Below, piece by piece: positions 42,691 to 52,668 of a stretch of 64,000 bases of DNA. A model generated the notes under the pieces. It was not told the origin of the DNA. It worked only from the letters and a program-made list of their open reading frames with translations, and searched no databases. The translations under genes were made by a program, and so were the position numbers. How positions within the stretch are numbered: position 1 is the stretch's first letter; each line of letters opens with the position of its first letter. This DNA is from an uncultured Ruegeria sp. Its GTDB lineage: Bacteria > Pseudomonadota > Alphaproteobacteria > Rhodobacterales > Rhodobacteraceae. Location: the NCBI RefSeq assembly GCF_947500045.1, contig NZ_CANMQQ010000010.1:62001-126000 (forward strand), read 5' to 3'.

Positions 42691-44322
42691 ATGAAGTTCC
42701 GTACAAAAAACACACCCGATTTCGAAAACATGTCGCTATCAGACCGCGAGAGACTCCTGGGCATGGTCGGCCAGGGAGCGACCCGACGGGATGTCATGCG
42801 CTGGATGATGGCGCTTGGAGCGACGGCAGCGGCGTCAGGAACGGCATTCGGATCCGCGACGGCGGCCTGGGCGGCCACGCCAAAGAGGGGCGGCAGGCTG
42901 ACTATTGCGGATGACCAGCACGGTCCGGCGGATACGCTTGATCCGGCCCTGTTCGCCTCGTCGAACGACTACTTCCGGGGGCGGATGTTCTATGGGTCCC
43001 TGACAAGGTTGACACCGAACCTCAGTTACGAGCCCGAACTTGCCGAAGAGGTGCTTTCCAACGACGACGCCACGGAATGGACGTTCAAGATTCGGAAAGG
43101 TGTCGAGTTCCACGACGGCAAAGCCCTTACCGCCGATGACGTGATCTTTTCGATGAACCGGCATCTGGGGCCGGACACGATCTCGAAAGCCGGCTCGCTG
43201 GTGGACATGGTTTCCGAATGGGTCAAGGTCAACGACCACGAGGTTAAGGCGGTGCTGAATTCACCGAACGCCGACTTGCCGATTGCCCTTGGTACGTTCC
43301 ACTTCAAGATTGTGCAGGACGGCGCCACGGATTTCTCTATGCCAATGGGCACCGGCCCTTACAAGGTCAAAGAATTCCGGCCGGGTGTCCGGACCATTGG
43401 CGTGCGGAATGAAAACTACTGGACCGACGGCGCCTATCTGGACGAGATCGAACATTTCGGTATAGGTGATCCGGTGGCCCGCCTGAACGCCTTCCTGAAC
43501 GGCGATGTCGACCTGATGGCCAATTTGCAGCCGCGTGCTATTGAAATGGTTAACGCCGCCGAGGGCAAGGAAGTCTGGTCTGTGAAATCTGGCGCTTATG
43601 TCAATCTGGCCTGTCGGATGGACCACAGCGATTCCAACAATATCGACATGATCCTGGCGATGAAGCATCTCATGGATCGTGAGCGTCTGGTGAAAGGTGT
43701 GTTCAAGGGCGAAGGCTCATTGGGCAACGACCAGCCCATCGGCGCGGCCTATTTCGATCATTGCCCCGATCTGCCGCAGCGCGAGATGGACCCGGAAAAG
43801 GCAGCCTATCACTTCAAGAAATCGGGTATCGGCGGCACGACAATTCCGATTATCGCGTCCGAGATCGGACCGGGCTGTGTCGAGCAATGCCTGTTCCTGC
43901 AGCGCGAAGCCAAAAAGATTGGAATGAACATCGATGTTCAGAAGGTTACGACAGACGGATGGTTCAGCACGGTCTGGATGAAAGCTCCGATCAGCGCCCA
44001 AAGCTGGAATATGCGGCCGACGGCCAACATCATGCTGTCGCTGGCCTTCAAGTCCGACGCGGCGTGGAACGAAACCTTCCATCAGGATCCCGAATTCGAC
44101 AAGATCCTGGTCGAGGTGCGCGGTGTGCAGGACCCGAACCTGCGCAAAGAGATGTATTGCACCCTTCAAGAAAAGATCCACAACGAAAACGGCTGCGTGC
44201 TGCCGGCGCACCGCAATTACGTCGACGCAAATGCGAGCTACGTAAGAGGGCTTTCCCACGTTCCGATCAACAATTTCGGCGGCTCCGAATGTGCCCCGAC
44301 ATTGTGGCGTGACGATGTCTGA
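42691..44322 (+). CDS. Dipeptide/oligopeptide-type ABC binding protein, Tat-exported
   Basis: 543 residues. The leader is long: a cytoplasmic-looking N-terminus (MKFRTKNTPDFENMSL) precedes the RRDVMRWMMALGATAAASGTAFGSATAAWA twin-arginine signal. The family-5 binding fold shows WTFKIRKGVEFHDGKALTADDVIFSMNRH and RDEN-like NENYWTDGAYLD. GGGAGG precedes the ATG. It heads an operon with DppB-, DppC- and DppDF-like genes. Substrate may be peptides or a small amine-containing compound; related to the orphan at 14136. Confidence 0.9.
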   Translation: MKFRTKNTPDFENMSLSDRERLLGMVGQGATRRDVMRWMMALGATAAASGTAFGSATAAWAATPKRGGRLTIADDQHGPADTLDPALFASSNDYFRGRMFYGSLTRLTPNLSYEPELAEEVLSNDDATEWTFKIRKGVEFHDGKALTADDVIFSMNRHLGPDTISKAGSLVDMVSEWVKVNDHEVKAVLNSPNADLPIALGTFHFKIVQDGATDFSMPMGTGPYKVKEFRPGVRTIGVRNENYWTDGAYLDEIEHFGIGDPVARLNAFLNGDVDLMANLQPRAIEMVNAAEGKEVWSVKSGAYVNLACRMDHSDSNNIDMILAMKHLMDRERLVKGVFKGEGSLGNDQPIGAAYFDHCPDLPQREMDPEKAAYHFKKSGIGGTTIPIIASEIGPGCVEQCLFLQREAKKIGMNIDVQKVTTDGWFSTVWMKAPISAQSWNMRPTANIMLSLAFKSDAAWNETFHQDPEFDKILVEVRGVQDPNLRKEMYCTLQEKIHNENGCVLPAHRNYVDANASYVRGLSHVPINNFGGSECAPTLWRDDV

Positions 44323-44323
44323 T

Positions 44324-44360
44324 GTCTCTGCCCCGGCGTATGCTGCGCCGGGGCAGAGAC
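44324..44360 (+). terminator. Perfect 15-bp hairpin after the binding-protein gene
   Basis: GTCTCTGCCCCGGCG (44324-44338) pairs perfectly with CGCCGGGGCAGAGAC (44346-44360), seven-base loop, starting one base after the stop codon. No U-tract. It probably stabilises the binding-protein mRNA and reduces read-through to the permeases. Confidence 0.7.
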
Positions 44361-44387
44361 GGCCGAATGAACTAGGCGGGGAACACA

Positions 44388-45338
44388 ATGCAGGCTTTAA
44401 TCGCAAAGAGGTTGTTCATTGGTCTTGTGACAATGTTGGCGGTCTCGATAATCATCTTCCTGGGGACAAAGATCCTGCCCGGAGACGCGGCGCAAATTCG
44501 GCTGGGTCAGTCCGCCAGTGCCGAGAATCTGGCCAACCTGCGTGAAAAGCTTGGGCTGGATCGGCCCTATTACCAACAATACCTCACATGGCTCGGCAAT
44601 TTCTTGAGCGGCGATCTGGGTAATTCCCTGTCGGGTGATGCTCCGATTTCCGGTCTGATTGCGGATCGTTACAAAAACACTCTGATTGTCAGCGCGCTGA
44701 CCGCGCTGATCGGTGTTCCTATATCGCTGGCGCTTGGCATTGCCGCAGCGATGTACCCGGACAGCTACCTGGATCGCAGCGTTTCTATGCTGTCCGTGGT
44801 TCTGGTGGCCGCGCCGGAGTTTTTCACCGCGACACTGCTTGTCATGTTCTTTGTTCTGTTTCTTGGGCTGGGCAGCACGATCGTGTCCGGCAGTACTGAG
44901 GGGATGGGCCTGTTTGCCCTGATCGGACATTTTGCCCTGCCCATTGCCACACTGTGCTTTGTCATCGCATCGCAAATGATCCGGATGTCCCGGGCTGCCT
45001 TGCTGAATGTCATGGCCTCGCCATACATCGAGATGGCCATCCTGAAAGGGCTACCGCGTCGACGCATCATTCTGCGCCATGCTCTGCTCAACGCGATCGG
45101 GCCGATTGTGAATGTGGTCGCGCTGAATCTCGCGTATCTGGTCACCGGTGTGATCGTGGTCGAAGTGTATTTCTCCTATCAGGGCCTGGCGACGCTGATC
45201 GTTCAGGGCGTGCAGACGCGCGACTACGTGATGGTGCAGAGCCTGGGTATGATATTTTGCGCCGTCTACGTGGTCATCATGTTGATTGCCGATATCGCCG
45301 CCATAATGTCCAACCCCCGACTGAGGCATCCGAGATGA
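44388..45338 (+). CDS. Dipeptide-type ABC permease, DppB-like
   Basis: 316 residues with six transmembrane segments. N-terminal KRLFIGLVTMLAVSIIIFLGTKILPGDAA and LREKLGLDRPYYQQYLTWLGNFLSGDLGNSL are DppB hallmarks; the EAA loop is IEMAILKGLPRRRIILRHALLNA. GGGGAA before the ATG. Overlaps the next gene through ATGA. Inner-membrane channel with DppC. Confidence 0.92.
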   Translation: MQALIAKRLFIGLVTMLAVSIIIFLGTKILPGDAAQIRLGQSASAENLANLREKLGLDRPYYQQYLTWLGNFLSGDLGNSLSGDAPISGLIADRYKNTLIVSALTALIGVPISLALGIAAAMYPDSYLDRSVSMLSVVLVAAPEFFTATLLVMFFVLFLGLGSTIVSGSTEGMGLFALIGHFALPIATLCFVIASQMIRMSRAALLNVMASPYIEMAILKGLPRRRIILRHALLNAIGPIVNVVALNLAYLVTGVIVVEVYFSYQGLATLIVQGVQTRDYVMVQSLGMIFCAVYVVIMLIADIAAIMSNPRLRHPR

Positions 45339-46264
45339 CCAATCCCGCGTATCAAGACGACGAACACTACGTCGCCCCATTCTCAGAAGACACACAGTTC
45401 GGAGAGCTGAAGGATTCCGCACCGGCGGCAAAGTATAGGCCATCGGTCACCGGATGGTTCGGAATACTTGTTGTAGGCTTCTGGATTCTGATCGCCGTTT
45501 TGGGCCCTTTTGTCGCCCCCTATGGCGAGAACGATCTGCCGTTTCCCGATGCCTATAGCGAGTTTCAGGTCCCTCAGCCCGGAGCCTGGTTGGGTACAGA
45601 TGTCGAAGATCGCGATGTCCTGTCGCGGCTTCTATTTGGCGCGGGCCGGACACTCGGCATTTCAATTACGGCCACGGTCATGGCATATTTCTTGGGTGTT
45701 GTCCTGGGGATCGGTGCAGTTGTTGCGGGGCCCAGAGTGGATTTGATCCTAAGTCGGATCAACGACGCCTTTCTCAGCCTGCCGACAATCATGTTGGGGC
45801 TTGTTGTGGTGGCCGCGGTCGGATCTTCGATACCGGTTCTGATCCTGACGGCGGGCTTCATCTATACCACAATCGTTTTCCGGCTGGCGCGCTCCATCGG
45901 TATGGAGATCGTCGTGATGGACTATGTCGAAGCTGCAAGGGCGCGCGGTGAAGGGTTGTGGTGGATTGTAACCCGAGAGGTCTGGCCAAATGCGGCCTTG
46001 CCGCTTGTGTCGGATTTCGGGCTGCGACTGATCGTGGTGATCCTGTTCATTTCTAGCCTGAGTTTCCTCGGGCTTGGCGTTCAGCCCCCGCAAGCGGACT
46101 GGGGTTCGATGGTGCGCGAGAATTTGGGAGCTTTGCAGTATGGCGCAAGCGTTGTTCCGGTTGTTGCACCGGCGCTGGCCATTGCTTCGCTTACGGTCGG
46201 GATCAACCTGATCGTCGACGATGTATCCGCCGGGGCAGGCGGCAAGCTGGCGAAACGGATGTAA
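45335..46264 (+). CDS. Dipeptide-type ABC permease, DppC-like
   Basis: 309 residues from ATG 45335, which overlaps the dppB-like stop; the longer open frame upstream is antisense-free noise inside that gene. Typical DppC features are GAWLGTDVEDRDVLSRLLFGAGRTLGIS, the EAA loop VEAARARGEGLWWIVTREVWPNA and SSLSFLGLGVQPPQADWGSMV. A 50-residue cytoplasmic N-terminus precedes the first membrane segment. Confidence 0.92.
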   Translation: MTNPAYQDDEHYVAPFSEDTQFGELKDSAPAAKYRPSVTGWFGILVVGFWILIAVLGPFVAPYGENDLPFPDAYSEFQVPQPGAWLGTDVEDRDVLSRLLFGAGRTLGISITATVMAYFLGVVLGIGAVVAGPRVDLILSRINDAFLSLPTIMLGLVVVAAVGSSIPVLILTAGFIYTTIVFRLARSIGMEIVVMDYVEAARARGEGLWWIVTREVWPNAALPLVSDFGLRLIVVILFISSLSFLGLGVQPPQADWGSMVRENLGALQYGASVVPVVAPALAIASLTVGINLIVDDVSAGAGGKLAKRM

Positions 46265-46267
46265 GAT

Positions 46268-48076
46268 ATGACAGATGTTGTTTATGAAGCAGAAGGCCTG
46301 CGGATCTCGGCCACCAGAAAAGACGGCAGCGAATTGCCAATTGTCAAAGGCGTGGATTTTCGGGTACGTCGCGGTCAGGTTGTGGCTTTGATCGGAGAAT
46401 CCGGATCGGGCAAAACCACGATTTCGCTATCCGCACTGGGATATTGCAAACCGGGGCTGACGATTTCCGGTGGTCAGGCCAGGCTGCTTGGTCAGGACGT
46501 GACGCAGATGTCAACCGAAGCGCTACGGCCCTTGCGTGGCGAAAAAGTCGCTTATCTGGCACAAAGCGCTGCGGCAACGTTCAACCCGTCTCTGAGGATT
46601 AACGAACAGGTGACCGAAGCCCCGGTTGTTCATGGCACAAAAACGCAGGCTCAGGCAGATCAGCGGGCGCTGGAACTTTATCGGGCGCTGGATTTGCCCA
46701 ACCCCGAGAATATTGGAAGTCGCTATCCCCATCAGGTGTCGGGGGGACAATTGCAGCGCCTGATGGCGGCGATGGCCTTATGCGGCGACCCAGACTTGTT
46801 GGTGCTGGATGAACCAACCACTGCGCTGGATGTGACGACGCAGATCGAAGTGCTCAAGGCTTTCAAGAAAGTCATCAAGGACGAGGGCACGGCGGCGATC
46901 TACGTGACGCATGATCTGGCGGTTGTGGCGCAGATCGCTGACTACATCGTGGTGCTCTACAATGGAAAGATCCAGGAAAAGGGGCCGGTGGATGTTATTG
47001 TCAACAACCCACAGCATCCCTATACCAAAAAACTCATGGCGGCGGTGCGTCCCAAACCTACAGCCGTCGAAGGTGACAGGACAGAAACGGTGCGTGATGA
47101 GTCACCTAGGGTTGCGGCAGAACATGTGACAGCGGGCTATGGAAAACAAGTGGGCGGCCTGCCGCTTGTGAAGGTATTAAGCGATGTCAGCGTTGATGTC
47201 GGGCATGGCAAAACCCTGGGCATCATCGGTGAATCAGGTAGCGGCAAGTCGACGCTTGCACGCACGATTGCCGGTCTGTTGCCCGCAAGTTCCGGCGAGG
47301 TTTCGCTGAATGGGAATCTGTTGCCGCCGGACCTCAGAAAACGAAGCAAAAACGATCTTCGCCAGATTCAGTTTGTGTATCAGATGGCGGATACGGCGCT
47401 GAACCCACGGCAAAGGATCGGCGATATCCTGTCCCGGCCGTTGCAGTTTTACATGGGGCTTAGTGGCCGCGAGCGGCGCGCAAAAGTCCAGGACCTGTTG
47501 GAAATGGTGAAACTTCCGCCGGAATTCGCCACAAGGCTTCCGCATGAGCTGTCGGGCGGGCAGAAACAACGGGTAAATCTGGCGCGCGCGCTGGCCGCCG
47601 ACCCCGAGGTTATCTTGTGCGACGAAGTGACCTCTGCGCTCGATAGTGTCGTCGGCGCGGATGTTATCGCATTGCTGCAGGACCTTCGGGACAACATTGG
47701 CGTCTCAAACGTTTTCATCAGCCATGACCTGTCGACCGTCGCATCCTTTGCCGATGAAATCGCTGTTTTGTATGCCGGGCGCGTCGTTGAGAAAGGCCCT
47801 ACGGATTGTGTGCTTCAGCCGCCGTTCCACCCTTATACAAAGCTGCTGATCGACTCGATTCCGGAAATGGACACCAGCTGGTTGGACCAGAAAAAGCAGG
47901 CGCATTCAACAAGCACGAAAGATCTTGCCAAAGCATGGTATAATGCCGAGTCATGTCCGCTATGCTCACGCTATCCGGTGGTCGCGCCGGACCCAGCGAA
48001 CAAGGAAGACTCGATCGTGCATCAGATATCGGACAAACATTTTATCGAGTGTTTGAGGTCTCGCAGAGTCTTTTGA
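46268..48076 (+). CDS. Dipeptide-type ABC ATPase, fused DppD-DppF
   Basis: 602 residues with two complete nucleotide-binding domains. First: GESGSGKTT, VSGGQLQRLMAAMAL, LLVLDEPTTALDVTTQ. Second: GESGSGKST, LSGGQKQRVNLARAL, ILCDEVTSALD. Each is followed by the oligopeptide-transporter C-terminal region, the last with ESCPLCSRYPV. A fused ATPase is common for this type in alphaproteobacteria. ATG begins three bases after the dppC-like stop. Last gene of the operon. Confidence 0.93.
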   Translation: MTDVVYEAEGLRISATRKDGSELPIVKGVDFRVRRGQVVALIGESGSGKTTISLSALGYCKPGLTISGGQARLLGQDVTQMSTEALRPLRGEKVAYLAQSAAATFNPSLRINEQVTEAPVVHGTKTQAQADQRALELYRALDLPNPENIGSRYPHQVSGGQLQRLMAAMALCGDPDLLVLDEPTTALDVTTQIEVLKAFKKVIKDEGTAAIYVTHDLAVVAQIADYIVVLYNGKIQEKGPVDVIVNNPQHPYTKKLMAAVRPKPTAVEGDRTETVRDESPRVAAEHVTAGYGKQVGGLPLVKVLSDVSVDVGHGKTLGIIGESGSGKSTLARTIAGLLPASSGEVSLNGNLLPPDLRKRSKNDLRQIQFVYQMADTALNPRQRIGDILSRPLQFYMGLSGRERRAKVQDLLEMVKLPPEFATRLPHELSGGQKQRVNLARALAADPEVILCDEVTSALDSVVGADVIALLQDLRDNIGVSNVFISHDLSTVASFADEIAVLYAGRVVEKGPTDCVLQPPFHPYTKLLIDSIPEMDTSWLDQKKQAHSTSTKDLAKAWYNAESCPLCSRYPVVAPDPANKEDSIVHQISDKHFIECLRSRRVF

Positions 48077-48243
48077 TCCCTCCAAACCGGGAATTGGCTT
48101 ATCTTTCTGGGCGTGCTGAAAGCTGGCCGAGCTATTGCGACAAGCGTCGAAGCAGAAATCGCCCGCGTTCTTGGACAGTTAAAAAAACCGCACCCCGCAA
48201 TAGTGCAAGGCGCGGCGACCAAGTCAGTTTGTTAATCTGGCTT

Positions 48244-49614
48244 TTAGGTCAGGCCGTACAGGCGTCCCATTGCCAGAGCGATCGGCACTGATATGACCGT
48301 TTTCAGCAAGAAGACGATCAGGAGATCGAAGAAACTCAGCGGGATGCTGGATTTCAGCAAGATCGCTCCGGTTTCGCTCATGCAGATGATTGTGATTGTA
48401 CCAGTGATACAGATGACGAACTTCGTAAGCTGAGAGTCGATATTCTCTGCTGCGAGGAACGGAAGTAGAAGATCGGCAAAGCCCGTCAAAAACGCCGGTG
48501 CGGCAGTTTCAGCTTCGGGCAGGCCAATAAGGGAAAGCACAGGCGCAAGAGGCGTGGCCAACCAGTTAAACAGCGGTGTGTATTCTGTTGCAATCAAGGC
48601 AAGGGTACCGATCAGCACGATCAGCGGGAAAACCGTCATGTATAGTTCGAACGTGGTCAGTACGCCGTTCTTGAGGATTGTTCCGATTCCCGGCGCGCGT
48701 TCTGCCTTGGCATATGCGGTATCTGCGGCGATCTGAAACTTGCTCTTCGTTTCATCTACCGGCGCGTCCAAGCTTGGGTCTTTGCGGCCTTCGAAATACT
48801 CTTCAGTCTTGTTCGAAAGCGGCGGAATGCGCGCTAGGACCATCGTCGACACCACCGCGACAATGACAAGTGTCAGGAAGAGATAAAGGAAACTCGCAAC
48901 ATCGACACCACCGATTGTGGTCGAGTAGATGAAGACCGCAGGCAACGAAATTGTGCCAAAGCCCAGGCAAACAAGCGAGACTTCGCGTCCAGTATAGAGC
49001 CCTTTTTTGTAGTCAAGTTCAGCAGCGATGATCCCGTTGGTCCCCGAGCCGACAAAAGAGGTCAGTGATAGGACCGATGCACGCCCTGGCAGCCGGAAGA
49101 GCGTTTTGAACACTTTTTGCAGATATGCGCCAACAAATTCTACGCCGCCAAAATCCAGCAGGAAGGGCAGCATCGAGGTTGCCAGCAGAAACACGACCAG
49201 CAAAGAGGGCATCAGGTAGATGATGATGATCTCGCCGGTGTATTCGCCCCAGAGTGCCTCATGCCCGAGGTGGAAATAGGCGCAGACCGCGACCACGCCA
49301 CCCGCAAGTCGGAAGATTACGGAAAGCCAGGGCGCGACGAAAATCGCTTTCAGATAATCGTTCAACTGTCCGCCGCCGGTCAATGTTGCCGCCAATGATG
49401 CGACACCGGACAGGACCATCAGGGCTACGACGACGATGGGCAAAGCGCCTTCGATCGGTGCACTGATCAGTTTTTGTAGCAGGGCGATTGGCAGGGTTAG
49501 TTCTCCATCCCAGGAGAAGGGAAGCATGAAGAAGCAAAAGCCGAACAGGGATCCGATTATCAGTTTCAGATAGATCGCTGTGCTGCGTTGCGAGGGTGCT
49601 GCGGTTTGTTCCAT
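48244..49614 (-). CDS. YjiH-family membrane protein (nucleoside-recognition/Gate domain transporter)
   Basis: 456 residues with about ten to eleven hydrophobic segments. FGFCFFMLPFSWDGELTLPIALL at the N-terminus, VGSGTNGIIAAELDYKKGLYTGREVSLVCLGFGTISLPAVFIYSTTIG and the C-terminal VICITGTITIICMSETGAILL are characteristic of the YjiH group. Family function is not established; amino-acid or nucleoside transport has been supposed. It converges with the dipeptide operon and lies in the arginine/ornithine half of the window. Confidence 0.85.
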   Translation of the reverse strand: MEQTAAPSQRSTAIYLKLIIGSLFGFCFFMLPFSWDGELTLPIALLQKLISAPIEGALPIVVVALMVLSGVASLAATLTGGGQLNDYLKAIFVAPWLSVIFRLAGGVVAVCAYFHLGHEALWGEYTGEIIIIYLMPSLLVVFLLATSMLPFLLDFGGVEFVGAYLQKVFKTLFRLPGRASVLSLTSFVGSGTNGIIAAELDYKKGLYTGREVSLVCLGFGTISLPAVFIYSTTIGGVDVASFLYLFLTLVIVAVVSTMVLARIPPLSNKTEEYFEGRKDPSLDAPVDETKSKFQIAADTAYAKAERAPGIGTILKNGVLTTFELYMTVFPLIVLIGTLALIATEYTPLFNWLATPLAPVLSLIGLPEAETAAPAFLTGFADLLLPFLAAENIDSQLTKFVICITGTITIICMSETGAILLKSSIPLSFFDLLIVFLLKTVISVPIALAMGRLYGLT

Positions 49615-49989
49615 GTTTTGGACATCAACTCAGTTAGGTGGTCACTTCACTAGTCACGGAACCGACAGCCAAGCTGCACCCAACACCGCAATGCGATGCT
49701 GCGAACAACCCCATGCAGGTCAATGCGTTCAGGTCCGCTGGGAAGCGCCTATTTCGTTATGAGACCAGAACTCGGCTGATCCCCTCCCCATTGATCCCGG
49801 CACCGCGACGGGCATCCGGAGATCAGAGTGAAGTATCGCATGAACACTGAAATGTTCTAAAAACAAATAAAATGCGCTCAGGGTCGTTTTTTACTTCGCT
49901 ATAGAAAACAACCAAAAGAAACCGCGATATTGTGGCCCCTGATCAGGCTTTGGCTCGCCGTTCTCTGTGCGGGTGGCATTCGATTGAGG
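49615..49989. other. Intergenic region without recognisable gene
   Basis: 375 bases between the YjiH-like start and the stop of the LysR gene. It should contain the yjiH promoter near 49615-49700. No repeats or conserved frames were seen. Confidence 0.4.
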
Positions 49990-50895
49990 TCAGTTCGGGG
50001 AACGGAAATCTCTTTTCTGTGCTTCAGCGACGATCCATTTTTTGAATGTCGCAACTGCAGAATTCGCTGGTGCGTTTTCGTCGATTGCAACACTGTACCA
50101 CGTACAACGGCTGACATGGTCGTCAATTCTCTTGAGGGTGCCGTTAGCCAATTCCTTGTGACAAATTATGTCATCCGCCAGTATGATGCCTTCGCCGTCC
50201 ACTGCCGCATCGATGGCGAGCGCCAGATCGGAATACACCTTGCCTTCGGTCCAAACCTCGCTTGCGCCAGCGTGTTCACTGAACCATTGCTGCCAGATAT
50301 GGCGCCCGTTATCATGAATAAGTGGAAAGCTGGTGAAGTCATCCCAGTTCTCCGAAAGATTGAGCCGCTCATAGATTTCGGGTGCACACGCGGGGAAACC
50401 GTCCAGCGGAAAAAGTTGCGCAGATTCAGCATGTATCCGCTGAATACGCTCTTCAAAATGGATGACCGCATCCACCTGATTTTCGCCGATCGCCGGGGTG
50501 CGCCATTCCGAGCGCAAGTTACACTCGATTCTTGGATATTGTTCGGAAAATTCAGAAATTTTCTTCCGCAGCCAACGCGACGCAATCGCAGGTTCAGCGC
50601 TGATGGTGATCGATCCGGTTTGCGAGAGCAGAAGTAGCCCCTCGCAAGCATCACTCAGAACCTGGAGTCCATGGGCCACCTGAGATTCAAACTGACGCCC
50701 TTCCGCCGTCAGTTCAATGCGGTTGCCGTGCCGTTCGAACAGACTTGTCCCAAACCACTGCTCGAGATTACGTACATGCTGGCTTATTACGCTGTGACTA
50801 ACATTCAGCTCCGCTGAGGCCTTGGCTATGCTGCTGTGCCGCGCCGCTGCCTCGAAGGCGCGTAGTGCATTTAAGTGTCTTAGAGATCCGTACAT
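49990..50895 (-). CDS. LysR-family regulator, GcvA-like
   Basis: 301 residues: YGSLRHLNALRAFEAAARHSSIAKASAELNVSHSVISQHVRNLEQWFGTSLF, then ISAEPAIASRWLRKKISEF and DAAVDGEGIILADDIICHKEL. It is a paralogue of the protein at 31152 throughout, including the unusual SVISQHV recognition helix. It diverges from the nhaC-led arginine/ornithine operon (264 bases between starts), so it is a good candidate activator of that operon. Confidence 0.88.
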   Translation of the reverse strand: MYGSLRHLNALRAFEAAARHSSIAKASAELNVSHSVISQHVRNLEQWFGTSLFERHGNRIELTAEGRQFESQVAHGLQVLSDACEGLLLLSQTGSITISAEPAIASRWLRKKISEFSEQYPRIECNLRSEWRTPAIGENQVDAVIHFEERIQRIHAESAQLFPLDGFPACAPEIYERLNLSENWDDFTSFPLIHDNGRHIWQQWFSEHAGASEVWTEGKVYSDLALAIDAAVDGEGIILADDIICHKELANGTLKRIDDHVSRCTWYSVAIDENAPANSAVATFKKWIVAEAQKRDFRSPN

Positions 50896-51158
50896 TTTTT
50901 CAGCGTATGAATATACGACGCTGAGAGCAAGAATTACCTAGTTTTCCAAAACACCGTTGCCCAATAGTTTCTTCGAGTAACGTTTGTGGGCGCAATAGTC
51001 TCACCGAAGCGCAATACCGCGTCACCAAACCAATACCGGTTTCAGGCGACACCGCTCGCATGGTGATGTGGGTCAGGCACCAGTAGCGCTACGAGTGCAC
51101 CAAACTCAATCGCCAATGGTTGGGATAGGGCTTCCAGGCGAAGGTAGGGGAGGACAAA

Positions 51159-52601
51159 ATGAAAACAACGATCCCGGCAGGCGCCAGAAAGCCACATATG
51201 TGGGAAGCGCTGATCTCTCTCTTTTCTCTCGTGACGGGTATCTTTATCTCAATCGTGCTTTACGGTCTCGATGCGCATATTCCCATGCTGCTCGGAGTGG
51301 TGGTGGCCAGCCTGATAGCGCTTCGCTGCGGATTTTCATGGACCAACATCCAGAACGGCATGGTGCGCGGGATCACTGCTGCCATCCCGGCAACGATTAT
51401 TCTGATCGTGGTAGGCATTCTGATCGGCGTCTGGATTCTGGGTGGTGTTGTGCCAACGCTCGTCTACTTTGGGCTAAAAACCATATCCCCTGCCGTTTTC
51501 CTGCCAACCACCCTGCTGATTTGCGCGCTTACTTCTGTGGCAACCGGAACAAGCTGGGGTACGACCGGGACTGTTGGTGTCGCTTTGATGGGCATCGGTG
51601 CCGGATTGGGCTTTCCACTGCCAATTGTCGCAGGTGCAGTGCTATCGGGAGCCTACTTCGGGGATAAGATGTCTCCGCTGTCTGATACCACGAACATGGC
51701 CCCGGCCATGGTGGGCACTGACGTATTCACCCATATCAAACACATGTCCTACACGACATCGGTGTCTTTTGGCCTGACGCTGATCATCGAGATTCTGCTC
51801 GGCCTGAAATACAGTGCGACCGAAGGGAATTTGGAACGGATCGACGCCATTCTGACAACGCTTGAAACCCAGTTTACACTCAATCCGGTCCTTCTGTTGC
51901 CCATTTTCGTGGTCATGTTTGTTTCGTACAAAAAGGTTCCCGCCATCCCCGGCATTACGCTGGGTGCGGTCGCCGGGGTGATCTGCGCGGTCGGGCTACA
52001 GGGCGCGAACTATGAGACAATTGTTTCGGTAGCGATGTGGGGATACGAATCCAACACCGGAATCGAAGATGTAGACACGCTGCTGTCACGCGGCGGGCTC
52101 AATTCAATGATGTACACCATCGCGCTGATCTTCGCGGGCATGATGTTCGGCGGTGTGATGGAGCGCACCAACCAGCTTAAAGTGGTGGCGGAAAAGATCC
52201 TGAGCTATGCCAAATCGACGGGGTCGCTGATCCTGTCCACCGTGTTGACCGGTATCATGGCCAATATTGTGATGGCAGATCAGTACATGGCGATCGTGAT
52301 GAGCGCGCGCAGCTTTGCACCTGCCTATCGCGAGCGAGGTCTGGCACCGGAAAACCTTAGCCGCGCGGTTGAGGACTCGGCGACGGTGACGGCAAACCTC
52401 GTGCCCTGGAATGCGGGCGGTGCCTATCAGTTTGCCACTCTCGGTGTGCCGACGTTACTGTATCTGCCATTCAACTTCTTCTGCTGGCTGTCACCCCTTG
52501 TCACCATTCTGTTCGGTTACATGGGATGGACGATTACGCCGCTGAAAAAGGGTGCGCCCGACACGGCAAAGCAGCAGCAGGCTTCGGCCCCTGCCGAATG
52601 A
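51159..52601 (+). CDS. NhaC-family Na+/H+ or substrate antiporter
   Basis: 480 residues and about eleven to twelve membrane segments. TSVATGTSWGTTGTVGVALMGIGAGLG, SGAYFGDKMSPLSDTTNMAPAMVGTDVFTHIKHM and VPWNAGGAYQFATLGV are NhaC hallmarks. Family members exchange sodium and protons, and some exchange amino acids or their products; as leader of an arginine/ornithine catabolic operon it may be a substrate antiporter. GGGGAGG precedes the ATG. Confidence 0.9.
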   Translation: MKTTIPAGARKPHMWEALISLFSLVTGIFISIVLYGLDAHIPMLLGVVVASLIALRCGFSWTNIQNGMVRGITAAIPATIILIVVGILIGVWILGGVVPTLVYFGLKTISPAVFLPTTLLICALTSVATGTSWGTTGTVGVALMGIGAGLGFPLPIVAGAVLSGAYFGDKMSPLSDTTNMAPAMVGTDVFTHIKHMSYTTSVSFGLTLIIEILLGLKYSATEGNLERIDAILTTLETQFTLNPVLLLPIFVVMFVSYKKVPAIPGITLGAVAGVICAVGLQGANYETIVSVAMWGYESNTGIEDVDTLLSRGGLNSMMYTIALIFAGMMFGGVMERTNQLKVVAEKILSYAKSTGSLILSTVLTGIMANIVMADQYMAIVMSARSFAPAYRERGLAPENLSRAVEDSATVTANLVPWNAGGAYQFATLGVPTLLYLPFNFFCWLSPLVTILFGYMGWTITPLKKGAPDTAKQQQASAPAE

Positions 52602-52668
52602 ATGAAACCGATGCAGGTCCCTGTTGTTCTGGGATCTGCTACCAATCAAGTCCAGAGGCCTTCGAACA

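Noticed and set aside
49930..50637. Plus-strand open frame of 235 codons
   Set aside because: It is antisense to the LysR gene at 49990-50895, which has clear homology.
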